Of a stretch of 64,000 bases of DNA, positions 36,652-45,627 are shown one piece after another (within the stretch, counting starts at the first letter, position 1; every line of letters starts with the position of its first letter). Origin of the DNA: Ensifer adhaerens (GTDB taxonomy: Bacteria > Pseudomonadota > Alphaproteobacteria > Rhizobiales > Rhizobiaceae); the NCBI RefSeq assembly GCF_000697965.2, contig NZ_CP015881.1, positions 1,475,501 through 1,539,500 on the forward strand. Reading direction: 5' to 3'. The notes under the pieces were generated by a model. The model was given only the letters and a program-made list of their open reading frames with translations, was not told the origin of the DNA and did not search any database. The position numbers and the translations under genes were made by a program.

Positions 36652-39056
36652 CAGAAGCGGTAGCGCAGGCTGGCGACGACCTTGCGGCCTTCGTCGAAGT
36701 AGCAGAAGCCCGTTGTGCAAAGCTGCTCGACTTCGTCGAAGAGGTTGGTCGCATTGAGCTGAAGCCGCACGCCCTCGAAGTTCGGATTGGCAGCGCCAAG
36801 ATCGTAGCGCACCGAAGCATCGACAAATGTGCGCGCCTGGTTGTTGAGGACCGGCGTGTGGACGTTGTCGCCGAAGCTCGAGCCGACATAGCGCACGCCT
36901 GCGCCGACGCCGAGCCCTTCGAGCGGTCCGGACTGCACCTCGTAGTCCGCCCACAGCGAGAACATGTGGTAGGGCGAGGAGTTCAGCTGGTTGCCGAGCG
37001 TTTCCGACGTCAGCTTGGTGATTTCGACGTCGTTGTAGGAGTAGGACGCGATGAAGTTCCAGCCGTTGTCGAGCGAGGCCGTGCCCTCGAGCTCGAAGCC
37101 GCGTGACTTCAGATCGAGCTGGCGCAGGAGGTTGAGACCCGATGACGTCTCGTAGACGGTGGCGTTTTCCTGGTCGATGTTGAAGACCGCGGCCGTAATC
37201 GTCGCGTTCTGGCCGGGGATCTCGTACTTGACGCCCGCTTCCCATTGCTTGCCGAGCGTCGGCATCGCCGGCGTATCGGTGCCGCCGAGATTGAGGATCA
37301 CGCCCGGGTTGGAAACGAAGGCCGTGCCGTAGCTGACATAGGGCATCATGCCGTTCGGCAGCACGTAGCCAAGGGCGGCGCGCGCGGTCGTCTCGCTGTC
37401 GTCGCGGTTGAAGCGCCTTCCGTCGATGGAATATTTGTTGTCCACCCAGTCGTGGCGCAGGCCCGCCGTCAGGCGCCAGGCCTCATACTCGATCTGGTCC
37501 TGGATGTAGATGCCGATGCCGCTTTGCGACTGCTTCTGGGTCGAAGTCAGCTTCGGCACATAGGTGAAGTCGTCGGTGAAGAGATCCGGCCCGCTGCCCT
37601 GCTGCGAGGTGTACTTCATGTAGCTGTAGTCGATGCCGGCGATCAGCTGGTGCGCAGCGGCACCCGTGTCGAAGTCGAACTTCAGATAGGTGTCGCTGGC
37701 AAGGCCGCTGTTGTCCTCGACGGTCAGGCCCGGATACTTGGCGAACACCCATTCCTGCCGCGTCGAAATGTCGGAGTAGCGCAGCTTGTGGAAGAGCGTG
37801 ACGCTGTCTGTGAGCTCATGCTCCAGCTCGTAGCCGATGCGCGCCTGCTTCTGGGTGAAATCGTTGAAGCGGGCGTCGCCGCCATAGGTCGGGATCGCGC
37901 CGATCGACTTGCCGTCCGGCCCGTAGCGGTTGAGGTAGCCCCAGGTGCCGCCGGTGGTCGAATCCATGTACTCGCCAAGCAGCGTGAACTTGGTGCCCTC
38001 GTCCGGCTGCCAGGTGAAAGCGGGCGCGATGAACAGGCGGTCGTCCTTCACCGCCTCGATCTCGGTGCGGCCGTCGCGCGCAAGACCGGTCATGCGGTAG
38101 AGCATGGTGCCTTCGTCGTCGAGCGGTCCGGAAACGTCAAAGGCGCCCTGCACGCGACCGAAGGAACCGTATTGCACCTCAACCTCGCGCAGCGGGTCGC
38201 TGGTCGGGCGTTTCGAGACGATATCGACGATACCGCCAGACGAGCTGGCGCCGTAGATGGAGGCGGCCGGGCCGCGCAACGTGGCGATTGCCTCGACGCC
38301 ATAGGGCTCCAGCCGGAACAGGCCGTTGGGGCTTGCGATCTGGCGCAAGCCGTCTCGGAAGATTCCGGTCAGCGTCAGGTCGATGCCGCGCACCTTGAAG
38401 GCGTCGAAGCGCGGCTCGGCGCCGTACTGGCCGACGCGGGCGCCGGGTGTATAATTCAGCGCTTCCATCAGGTTCTGGGGCTTCAGGTCCTGCAACTGTT
38501 TCTGGCTGATCACTGACATCGACTGCGGCGTCTGCATGACCGGCGTATCGGTCTTGGTGGCGATCCTTGCGGATTTCGCCACGTAGCCGTCAGTCTCGAC
38601 GATGCCTTCGGCGCCGGTCCGCTCGCCGGTCGCGGTGATCTTTTCCAGTTGCGTTGCGCCATCCCTGACGACGGCGCCGGTGGTGATCGTCGCGTCCGCC
38701 GGATCGAAGATCTGCACGGTCGTTGCGCTGACGATGCGGAAGCGAAGCCCGGTCCCGTCGAGCAGTTGCACAACCGCCGCCTCGGTCGCGAGCCTGCCTT
38801 CAACGCCCTTGGTCACCTTGCCGCTGGTGAGCGCGCTCGGATAGAGCAGGCGCAGGTCGGCCTGCCGGCCGAGCTTGAGAATGCCCGTTTCAAGGGAGCC
38901 CGCGGGAACGGAGATCGCTTTGGACGCCGTGATCGCGGACGGTGCCGCCGTCGCCTGTGCCTGCACTGCGCTCGCGCAGGCGATGAAAGAAACACTGGCG
39001 AGCGCCAAGCATGCAAAAGACCGGCGTCGCGATCCACGACCCTGCAAAATTCTCAT
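36651..39056 (-). CDS. TonB-dependent siderophore receptor with N-terminal signalling (STN) domain
   Basis: This 801-residue outer-membrane receptor has a signal peptide ending near VQAQA. An STN domain of about 50 residues follows ([20 protein letters not shown]), then a TonB-box/plug region ([40 protein letters not shown]) and a beta-barrel ending in SLRYRF with terminal Phe. The STN domain allows ligand-dependent signalling to FecR, whose gene lies immediately upstream. With the RhtX-type permease it forms a receptor-permease pair for a ferric siderophore. Confidence 0.94.
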   Translation of the reverse strand: MRILQGRGSRRRSFACLALASVSFIACASAVQAQATAAPSAITASKAISVPAGSLETGILKLGRQADLRLLYPSALTSGKVTKGVEGRLATEAAVVQLLDGTGLRFRIVSATTVQIFDPADATITTGAVVRDGATQLEKITATGERTGAEGIVETDGYVAKSARIATKTDTPVMQTPQSMSVISQKQLQDLKPQNLMEALNYTPGARVGQYGAEPRFDAFKVRGIDLTLTGIFRDGLRQIASPNGLFRLEPYGVEAIATLRGPAASIYGASSSGGIVDIVSKRPTSDPLREVEVQYGSFGRVQGAFDVSGPLDDEGTMLYRMTGLARDGRTEIEAVKDDRLFIAPAFTWQPDEGTKFTLLGEYMDSTTGGTWGYLNRYGPDGKSIGAIPTYGGDARFNDFTQKQARIGYELEHELTDSVTLFHKLRYSDISTRQEWVFAKYPGLTVEDNSGLASDTYLKFDFDTGAAAHQLIAGIDYSYMKYTSQQGSGPDLFTDDFTYVPKLTSTQKQSQSGIGIYIQDQIEYEAWRLTAGLRHDWVDNKYSIDGRRFNRDDSETTARAALGYVLPNGMMPYVSYGTAFVSNPGVILNLGGTDTPAMPTLGKQWEAGVKYEIPGQNATITAAVFNIDQENATVYETSSGLNLLRQLDLKSRGFELEGTASLDNGWNFIASYSYNDVEITKLTSETLGNQLNSSPYHMFSLWADYEVQSGPLEGLGVGAGVRYVGSSFGDNVHTPVLNNQARTFVDASVRYDLGAANPNFEGVRLQLNATNLFDEVEQLCTTGFCYFDEGRKVVASLRYRF

Positions 39057-39219
39057 CCGAGATCCCCTACTCCAACTCCGGGCGGGCCACCTCGAACCAG
39101 GTGCAGCGCCGCCACTGCTGACTAAGAGTGTGGGGAGCGCGTTCTCCTGACGTCACCGGACGATTTTTGTCAGAAAAGATTCTTGTAAGGCGCGAAACCG
39201 CCTTGCCGCCGGCGTCAAC

Positions 39220-40170
39220 CTAACGCGACTGGACGAGGACCATCAGGCCCGAGAGCCGCAAGACACGGAGCGGCAGACTGGCTTCGAGAACGCTCAGTGC
39301 GTCGTCGGTATCGTGCAGATCGAAGATGCCCGACACTTCGAGCGCGCCAGCCTTCTCGTCGATGAGCAGGATCCGGCCGCGGCGGTAGCGCTCGAGCGTC
39401 GAAAGGACCTCACGGAGCGGCAGACGGGAGAAGACAAGCTTTCCGTCGCGCCAGGCCGTCCCGGCGGCAACATCCGTCTTCGTCAGGAACAGGCGACCCT
39501 GCCGGTCGATCGTTGCCGCTTCGCCGGCGCCCAGGATGGCTTTCTGCCCGGCCGCCTCGACTTCGACACGGCCCTCCTCCACCTTAACGTCGGCCGCTCG
39601 GTCCGCCCCCGTCGCGCCAACCGAGTAGCGGGTTCCGAGCGCCGTCGCGCTGATCGAGCCGTCTTCGACCACGAAGGGCCTCTGCGGATTTTTTGCGACG
39701 GCGAAGAACGCCTCGCCGCGCAGCAGCCGCACCTTTCTTTGCCCCTGATCATAGTGAACGACGAGCGCCGTGTCGGTGTTGAGGTCCACCTGCGTCCCGT
39801 CCTCCAGCGCGATGCGCCTGACCTCGCCGACACCGGTGTAGTAGTCGGCGCGCCAACGGTCGCCATAGGGCGTCGCCAGCGTCAGGATCGCGACGCCTGC
39901 GGCAAGACAGAGCCCGACAAAGCCACCGACGCGGCGGCGGCGCTGTGCGCGCAACTGCCCGAGCCGCCCTTCGGGGATCGGTACCTCGCCGAGATCGCTC
40001 CATAATGCCCGCAGTTCTTCGTAGGCCGCCCGATGATCCGGATGCTCGTCGAGCCAGCGCTCGAATGCCTGGCGGTCGATAACGGTCGCATCCTCGGACT
40101 GCAGTCGCGCAACCCAGCCGGCAGCCGCTTGCAGAACGCTGTCATCGATTGTCTGGCGATCGCCACTCAT
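39220..40170 (-). CDS. FecR-family anti-sigma factor/signal transducer
   Basis: This 316-residue protein has an N-terminal DUF4880-type cytoplasmic part (AAGWVARLQSEDATVIDRQA then FERWLDEHPDHRAAYEEL) and one transmembrane segment (GGFVGLCLAAGVAILTLATP, about residues 77-96). The periplasmic FecR domain has GEVRRIALEDGTQVDLNTDT, a C-terminal STN-like part comes last. It transmits the receptor's signal and controls the sigma factor encoded just before it. Confidence 0.92.
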   Translation of the reverse strand: MSGDRQTIDDSVLQAAAGWVARLQSEDATVIDRQAFERWLDEHPDHRAAYEELRALWSDLGEVPIPEGRLGQLRAQRRRRVGGFVGLCLAAGVAILTLATPYGDRWRADYYTGVGEVRRIALEDGTQVDLNTDTALVVHYDQGQRKVRLLRGEAFFAVAKNPQRPFVVEDGSISATALGTRYSVGATGADRAADVKVEEGRVEVEAAGQKAILGAGEAATIDRQGRLFLTKTDVAAGTAWRDGKLVFSRLPLREVLSTLERYRRGRILLIDEKAGALEVSGIFDLHDTDDALSVLEASLPLRVLRLSGLMVLVQSR

Positions 40171-40267
40171 TCCTGTCTTCCGGTCGAACTGAAAATGCCT
40201 TCGGGCGGTCCCAAAGAATCGCTCCCATCATCTTAGAGTTGAATGGATGGTTTTGCCTGATGTCGGC

Positions 40268-40774
40268 TCAGAAAATAATCTCGGCGCGCATTTTCCGGCA
40301 TTCGAGCAGCGCCCGGATGATGTGCTTTTCGACCATGTTTCTCGATATGCCGAGCTGCTCGGCAATCGCGCCGTTGCTGAGGCCGTGCAGGCGGCTGAGG
40401 ATGAAGACCTGCTGGCAACGGTTCGGAAGCCCCTCGATGGTGCGCGCCATGATCAAAAGGCACTGGCGGGCGTTGACGATGCGATCCTGGATCGGCCTGT
40501 CTTCGGCATGCTCGATGCCGTCCTCGTCGGCAACGAACAGCGCCTGCTCGCGCGCGGTGCGCTCGGCAGCGACCCGCGCGACGGAGCGCGCGACCTGGAA
40601 CAGATAGGCTTGCGGGTTCTCGATCAGCGTCGAGCGCGATGCCTCCAGCATGCGCATGAACGTTTCCTGCGTGGCGTCGACGGCATCCTCGCGACTTCTG
40701 AGGCGGCGGCTGAAGAAACGGCGTATCCTGCCCTCTTCCCGTTCGTGGAGCCCCTGCACCATCGCATCGGTCAT
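40268..40774 (-). CDS. FecI-type ECF sigma factor
   Basis: This 168-residue protein has sigma region 2 (FFSRRLRSREDAVDATQETFMRML in two parts, then NPQAYLFQVARSVA) and region 4 (LPNRCQQVFILSRLHGLSNG then AIAEQLGISRNMVEKHIIRA). ATG 40774 is used; the in-frame TTG at 40777 is less likely. It is the first gene of the sigma-antisigma-receptor-permease set and should direct transcription of the receptor gene. Confidence 0.93.
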   Translation of the reverse strand: MTDAMVQGLHEREEGRIRRFFSRRLRSREDAVDATQETFMRMLEASRSTLIENPQAYLFQVARSVARVAAERTAREQALFVADEDGIEHAEDRPIQDRIVNARQCLLIMARTIEGLPNRCQQVFILSRLHGLSNGAIAEQLGISRNMVEKHIIRALLECRKMRAEIIF

Positions 40775-40850
40775 CAATCTGCCTCTCCATCGCGGGAGCC
40801 GCGCGGCCGCCGCCGGAACCAGCGGTGGCGCCGTGCGCCACCGCTTATGT

Positions 40851-40865
40851 TGAATGTGTTACTCA
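40851..40865. promoter_or_regulatory. Candidate iron-responsive operator upstream of the FecI-type gene
   Basis: TGAATGTGTTACTCA fits the TGA-N9-TCA pattern described for iron-responsive operators in Rhizobium. It sits 77 bases before the sigma-factor ATG. The pattern is short and could occur by chance, but the position is right for RirA or Fur-type control. Confidence 0.35.
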
Positions 40866-40987
40866 TGTTTTATAAGTGAAGCCGCGCGCGACCGCAATGC
40901 GCTGGCATGCCGCATTGGAAAACGGGGGGCGGTACTGTTGCACGACGGCCACGTCGGCAGCGGCCACGGGCGGACGTGTCGCCGGCC

Positions 40988-41905
40988 CTATGCGTCTCCA
41001 ATGCGCGTCAGGACAGTCTCGATCGAACCGAGTTCCGAAGCGATCCGCTCGATCAACAGCCGCACCCGGCGTGGCTGGACGTTCGCCGGCGGATAGACGA
41101 TCTGCAACCCGGTTTCGCCGACCGCAAAATCCTTGAGAAGCTCGACCAGCGCGCCGGAGGCCAGGTCCTCGGCGATGTCCCACACCGACTTCAGGGCGAT
41201 GCCGCGCCCCGCCCTGCACCACGCCCCCACCAGTCCGCCGTCATTGGCGACGCGACGCCCGCGCACCATGACCTTGTGCGGCTTGCCATCCACCTGAAAG
41301 GCCCATTCGCGGTCGAGATTGGCGCCGAAGCGCATGACGATGCAGTCGTGGCGGGAGAGATCGTCGGGATGCTCCGGCCGGGCCTTAGCTTCGAGATAGG
41401 AAGGCGCCGCACAGACGACGCGCCGGTTCTCCCCGAGCGACCGAGACCTCAGCGTGCTGTCGGCCAGCACGCCGTGCCGGATCGCGAAATCCATGCCCTG
41501 GCCGACCAGGTCGAGGTAACCGTCGGTGAGATTGAGATCCACCGTCACATCGGGGTGCTCCGCGAGAAAGCGATCGAGGATCGGTACGATGTAGCGCCGC
41601 CCCATATCCTCAGGCGCGCTCAGCCGGATCGGCCCCGAGATCGTGCACGTGCCCGACCGGATGCCGCTCTCCAGTTCGTCGGCCTCCGCCAGCAGCCGGC
41701 GGGCGCCGTCCACCAGCAGGCGGCCCTCCTCCGTCAGGCTGATCGCCCGCGTCGTACGTTTCAGAAGTGCGGCGCCATAGTGGGCCTCGAGTGCTGCCAG
41801 CCGCTCGGAGACGGAGGCTGGCGACAACCCCTTCTCGCGGCCGGCGGCGGAAAGCCCGCCCTTTTCGACGATCAGAAGGAACAGAGCCAGATTGTCCAGC
41901 AGCAT
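40988..41905 (-). CDS. LysR-family transcriptional regulator
   Basis: This 305-residue protein has the N-terminal HTH LALFLLIVEKGGLSAAGREK then GLSPASVSERLAALEAHYGA. The substrate-binding domain is of the CrgA/DmlR type (IRLSAPEDMGRRYIVPILDR). ATG 41905 starts the conserved segment. It is divergent from, and 91 bases away from, the VOC-SDR-OYE-ADH operon and is therefore its probable regulator. CrgA-type LysR proteins often respond to quinones or electrophiles. Confidence 0.9.
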   Translation of the reverse strand: MLLDNLALFLLIVEKGGLSAAGREKGLSPASVSERLAALEAHYGAALLKRTTRAISLTEEGRLLVDGARRLLAEADELESGIRSGTCTISGPIRLSAPEDMGRRYIVPILDRFLAEHPDVTVDLNLTDGYLDLVGQGMDFAIRHGVLADSTLRSRSLGENRRVVCAAPSYLEAKARPEHPDDLSRHDCIVMRFGANLDREWAFQVDGKPHKVMVRGRRVANDGGLVGAWCRAGRGIALKSVWDIAEDLASGALVELLKDFAVGETGLQIVYPPANVQPRRVRLLIERIASELGSIETVLTRIGDA

Positions 41906-41996
41906 CTTTCGCTTTCCCCGAAATATAATTTTGGAAATAAGCCAATTATCCGGATGCGCCGCAAGCGCTAAATTTGCTGGCGAAAGGAGACGCGTG

Positions 41997-42404
41997 ATGC
42001 ACATCGACCACGTCACCATCCGCACCACCGATATCGACGCCACACGCGCGTTCTTCGAGACGGTCTTCGACCTGACCGTCGGCGAGCGTCCGGCAGCTAT
42101 CCGCCGAATCCCCGGCTGCTGGCTCTATGCCGGAGGCAAGCCGATCGTCCACCTCATCGGCAGCCGTGGCGTGGGCTTCGAGCGTGCGGCCGAAGCGATC
42201 GATCATGTCGGCTTCCGGTTCGAAGGCTACGCCGCCTTCCGCGCCAAGCTCGACCGGCTCGCCATTCCCTATTCGACCATGGACCTTGCCGACATCGGCG
42301 AGCGGCGGCTGTTCCTGCGCGCGCCCGGCGGACCGCTGCTCGAAGCCGTCTTTTGTGAACCCGTCCGCACCCTTCCTCCGGAGAATGACCATGACTTTCA
42401 CTGA
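41997..42404 (+). CDS. VOC-superfamily (glyoxalase/dioxygenase-like) protein
   Basis: This 135-residue single-domain vicinal oxygen chelate protein has the N-terminal metal-ligand His in HIDHVTIRTTDID, the central IDHVGFRFEGYA and the C-terminal GPLLEAVF with the Glu ligand. Members handle glyoxals, aromatic diols or electrophilic antibiotics. AAAGGAGACGCGTG precedes ATG 41997. The 3' end overlaps the SDR start by 14 bases. Confidence 0.85.
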   Translation: MHIDHVTIRTTDIDATRAFFETVFDLTVGERPAAIRRIPGCWLYAGGKPIVHLIGSRGVGFERAAEAIDHVGFRFEGYAAFRAKLDRLAIPYSTMDLADIGERRLFLRAPGGPLLEAVFCEPVRTLPPENDHDFH

Positions 42405-43062
42405 CACCACCGTCTCCGTCGTCATCGGCGGCACCAGCGGTATCGGCGCCGCCGTCGCCAAGGCGCTTGCCGAGCGCCCGGGCCGGGTAGAGATCGCCAG
42501 CCGCGCCACCGGTCTCGATCTTGCCGATGCTGCGGCAGTGGCCGCCTATTTCCAACAACTCGGTCCGTTCGATCACCTGATCGTCACGGCTGGCTCCTCG
42601 GCGCCGGGCGGCACCGTCGTCGATATCGACCTCGAAGCAGCCAAGGCCGCCTTCGACGTCAAGTACTGGGGCTCGATCCTGCTTGCCCGCGAGGCGGGCA
42701 AGAGCATTCGGCCCGGCGGTACGATCACCTTCACCTCGGGCTTTCTCGCCCGCCGATCGGTGCCGGGCACCTTCGTCAAGACGGCGATGAACGCGGCACT
42801 CGAAGCAACCGCCAAGGTGCTGGCCAAGGAATTGGCACCGCTGCGGGTGAACGTCGTCAGCCCCGGCCTGACGCGAACGGAAGCCTATGCCGGCATGGCC
42901 GGCGAGGCGCGCGACGCGATGTTCGATCGCGCCGCTGCAACACTGCCTGCCGGCCGCGCCGGGCAACCGGAAGATATCGCCAACGGCTATCTCTTCGCCA
43001 TCGACAATCCCTTCGTCACCGGCTCGGTCATCGACATCGAAGGCGGCGCACTGATCAACTGA
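42391..43062 (+). CDS. Atypical short-chain dehydrogenase/reductase lacking the Tyr-Lys catalytic pair
   Basis: This 223-residue Rossmann protein has a good cofactor motif GGTSGIG (residues 13-19), VTAGS and NVVSPGLTRT. Ser116 of the active site is present (FTSG), but where YxxxK is expected the sequence reads FVKTA (Phe128, Ala132). Classical dehydrogenase chemistry is therefore doubtful. A subgroup of SDRs with this degeneracy is known. ATG 42391 is preferred to 42385 because of the GGAG spacing. It lies in the operon between the VOC and OYE genes. Confidence 0.83.
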   Translation: MTFTDTTVSVVIGGTSGIGAAVAKALAERPGRVEIASRATGLDLADAAAVAAYFQQLGPFDHLIVTAGSSAPGGTVVDIDLEAAKAAFDVKYWGSILLAREAGKSIRPGGTITFTSGFLARRSVPGTFVKTAMNAALEATAKVLAKELAPLRVNVVSPGLTRTEAYAGMAGEARDAMFDRAAATLPAGRAGQPEDIANGYLFAIDNPFVTGSVIDIEGGALIN

Positions 43063-43121
43063 CGTGCTTCCCCGCGCTTGGCCCTGCCGCTATGCGACTG
43101 CCCCTCCCAAAGGATCTCACC

Positions 43122-44222
43122 ATGCCATCGCTCTTTTCTCCGATCCCGCTCGGGTCCTTGACCCTACCCAACCGCATCGCGCTTGCGCCGATGACGCGGG
43201 CGCGAAGCAGCCAGCCGGGCAATGTGCCCAACGCCCTGATGGCCGAGTACTATGCCCAGCGCGCCTCGGCCGGCCTCATCGTCACCGAGGCCACCCAGAT
43301 CTCGGCGCAGGGCCAGGGCTACTCGTTTACACCCGGCATCCACTCTCCCGCGCAGATCGCCGGCTGGCGGCTCGTCACCGACGCCGTACACCGGGCCGGA
43401 GGCCGCATCATGCTGCAACTCTGGCATGTCGGCCGCATGAGCCATGAGAGTTTCCACGACGGCGGACGCCCGGTCGCACCGTCTGCGATTTCGCCGGACG
43501 CAAAGGTCTGGGTGGCCGATCCAGAAACCGGCATCGGCGCGATGGTCGACAGCCCCTTGCCGCGCGCCTTGGAGCTGAGCGAGATCGCCGGCATCGTCGA
43601 AGATTTCCGCCAGGCGGCGGCCAACGCCATCGAAGCCGGTTTTGACGGCGTCGAGATCCATGGCGCCAACGGCTACCTGATCGACCAGTTCCTGCGCCGC
43701 TCGTCCAACCGGCGCGACGACCGCTATGGCGGCCCGGCCGAAAACCGCATCCGCTTCCTGGTTGAGGTCGCCGAGGCGGTCGCCGGCGAGATCGGCGCCT
43801 CCCGGGTCGGCATCCGGCTGTCGCCCTATATCACCCAGCGCAATATGAAGGACGACGAGATCATCCCAACGATCCTGAAGGCCGCGGACGAAATCGACCG
43901 CATCGGTCTTGCCTATATCCATCTGGTGGAAGCCGACTGGGACGATGCGCCCGTCATCCCCGACGACTTCCGCCGCGAGCTACGCGCCACCTATTCCGGC
44001 CGCATCATCGTCGCCGGCCGCTATGATCGTAAGAAGGCCGAGGCGATCCTTGCCGCCGGTCTTGCCGACATCGTCGCCTTCGGCCGCCCGTTCATCGCCA
44101 ATCCGGACCTGCCACGCCGACTGAAAGACGGGCTGCCGCTCGCAAGCTTCCACGGGGCCACGCTTTTCGGCGGCAGCGCCGAAGGCTACTCTAGCTATCC
44201 GGCACTCGAGCGCGTGGCATGA
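43122..44222 (+). CDS. Old Yellow Enzyme family NADH:flavin oxidoreductase (NemA-like)
   Basis: This 366-residue FMN TIM-barrel has LPNRIALAPMTRARS, LQLWHVGRMSH with the conserved His of the flavin region, EIHGANGYLIDQFLRRSSNR, then RDDRYGG and NRIRF. Relatives reduce the C=C bond of enones, maleimides and nitro compounds. It is the third gene of the LysR-controlled set. AAAGGATCTCACC precedes ATG 43122. Confidence 0.93.
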   Translation: MPSLFSPIPLGSLTLPNRIALAPMTRARSSQPGNVPNALMAEYYAQRASAGLIVTEATQISAQGQGYSFTPGIHSPAQIAGWRLVTDAVHRAGGRIMLQLWHVGRMSHESFHDGGRPVAPSAISPDAKVWVADPETGIGAMVDSPLPRALELSEIAGIVEDFRQAAANAIEAGFDGVEIHGANGYLIDQFLRRSSNRRDDRYGGPAENRIRFLVEVAEAVAGEIGASRVGIRLSPYITQRNMKDDEIIPTILKAADEIDRIGLAYIHLVEADWDDAPVIPDDFRRELRATYSGRIIVAGRYDRKKAEAILAAGLADIVAFGRPFIANPDLPRRLKDGLPLASFHGATLFGGSAEGYSSYPALERVA

Positions 44223-44263
44223 CCGCGGCAATCACACCTCTTCACCCCACAAAGGAGCAACTC

Positions 44264-45280
44264 ATGAAAGCTGTCGCCCTCACCCGCTATCTCCCGGTTT
44301 CCGACCCGGAGAGTTTCCTCGATGTCGAGCTCCCGAAGCCGGAGCCCAAAGGGCATGATATCCTGGTCGCGGTCCGCGCCGTCGCGGTCAATCCCGTCGA
44401 CGTCAAAATGCGCGCGCCGAAGGACAAGGTCGAGGAAACGCCGCGCGTGCTCGGCTGGGACGCAAGCGGCGTGGTCGAGGCCGTCGGTGCTGATGTGACG
44501 CTGTTCCAGCCGGGCGACGCCGTCTACTACGCCGGCGACCTGACTCGATCGGGATCCAACCAGCAGTATCAACTGGTCGATGAGCGCATCGTCGGGCGCA
44601 AGCCGAAGAGCCTGTCCTTTGCGGAAGCGGCCGCCCTGCCGCTGACGACGATCACCGCCTATGAGGCCTTCTTCGACCGGCTCGGCATCGACCGGGACGG
44701 CGCCGACCACGGCCAGTCGATCCTCATCGTCGGTGGCGCCGGCGGCGTCGGCTCGATCGGTATCCAGCTGGCAAAGCGCGCCGGCCTCACCGTCATCGCC
44801 ACCGCCTCGCGGCCGGAAACCATCGCCTGGGTCAAGGAACTTGGCGCCGACCACGTGGTCAGCCACCGTGAACCGCTGGTCGCGCAGGTCCGCGCGCTCG
44901 GCTTTCCCCATGTCGACCACATCGCCATCTTCAACGACATGCGCCACTGGGACGACGCTGTCGAGCTGATCCGGCCGCAAGGCGGCATCGTTTCGATCGA
45001 CAACACCAACGTGCCCATGCCGATGGCCGGCATGAAGACCAAGGCGGCGAGCCTGCATTGGGAGTTCATGTTCGCCCGCCCGATGCACCAGACGCCCGAC
45101 ATGATCGAACAGCATCGTCTGCTGAGCTTCGTCGCCGACGAGATCGATGCCGGACGGCTGAAGACGACGCTTGCCGAGGTGCTGTCGCCGATCAACGCGG
45201 CGAACCTGCGCGAAGCGCATCGCCGCATCGAAACCGGCGCTGCCAAGGGCAAGATCGTCATTGAAGGCTTTGCCGGCTAA
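44264..45280 (+). CDS. Zinc-binding-ADH-family quinone oxidoreductase (ZADH1-like MDR protein)
   Basis: This 338-residue medium-chain reductase has GHDILVAVRAVAVNPVDVKM, the NADP motif GGAGGVGSIG and the family ending VIEGFAG. The zinc ligands of classical alcohol dehydrogenases are absent, so it belongs with NADPH:quinone reductases. AAAGGAGCAACTC precedes ATG 44264. It is the last gene of the operon and probably detoxifies quinones or enones together with the OYE. Confidence 0.9.
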   Translation: MKAVALTRYLPVSDPESFLDVELPKPEPKGHDILVAVRAVAVNPVDVKMRAPKDKVEETPRVLGWDASGVVEAVGADVTLFQPGDAVYYAGDLTRSGSNQQYQLVDERIVGRKPKSLSFAEAAALPLTTITAYEAFFDRLGIDRDGADHGQSILIVGGAGGVGSIGIQLAKRAGLTVIATASRPETIAWVKELGADHVVSHREPLVAQVRALGFPHVDHIAIFNDMRHWDDAVELIRPQGGIVSIDNTNVPMPMAGMKTKAASLHWEFMFARPMHQTPDMIEQHRLLSFVADEIDAGRLKTTLAEVLSPINAANLREAHRRIETGAAKGKIVIEGFAG

Positions 45281-45310
45281 GTGCACCAGCTGCCGATTTA
45301 AACGAAATCG

Positions 45311-45336
45311 CTTGCCGCGACATAGATTGCGGCAAG
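45311..45336. terminator. Stem-loop downstream of the quinone reductase gene
   Basis: CTTGCCGC and GCGGCAAG are perfect complements around GACATAGATT. There is no T-tract on the plus strand, so it may be a Rho-independent terminator of low efficiency or an mRNA 3'-end structure. Confidence 0.45.
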
Positions 45337-45479
45337 CACCTGTCACCTCTGAAATTTCCGCGGCACCCGCGCCGCGCCAAACGGCCGAGCGACATTGGCG
45401 GTCGCCGCGACCCGCGTCGCCCTGTGCACGGCAATCGCATCAACGCTCGCCCCGATGAAATTGCGATCGCGGCGCGATA

Positions 45480-45505
45480 TCGATATATCCACGTAGATAT
45501 ATCGA
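45480..45505. promoter_or_regulatory. Perfect 9-base inverted repeat upstream of the arginase-like gene
   Basis: TCGATATAT and ATATATCGA flank CCACGTAG. The AT-rich palindrome stands out in GC-rich DNA and lies about 120-145 bases before the arginase-like gene. It resembles dimeric repressor operators. No regulator gene is adjacent. The rest of the 45337-45627 gap holds no gene. Confidence 0.5.
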
Positions 45506-45627
45506 ATCTTCGAGGCTTCCCTTCAAACCAATCCCACAGATCCCCTCGAAAACGCTGAAACAGGCGGGCTTTGCAGGTGCGCCCAATACCGGCGTTAACG
45601 CCCACCGAAAATGCAAGGAGAATGCCC

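Noticed and set aside
36651..37245. N-terminal extension of the RhtX-type permease (613 residues)
   Set aside because: The added 198 residues are the receptor gene read in another frame. The normal permease start is ATG 36651, coupled to the receptor stop.
39057..39219. A FecI-dependent promoter before the TonB receptor
   Set aside because: AT-rich sequence is present in the right place, but without a known consensus for this sigma factor no element can be defined.
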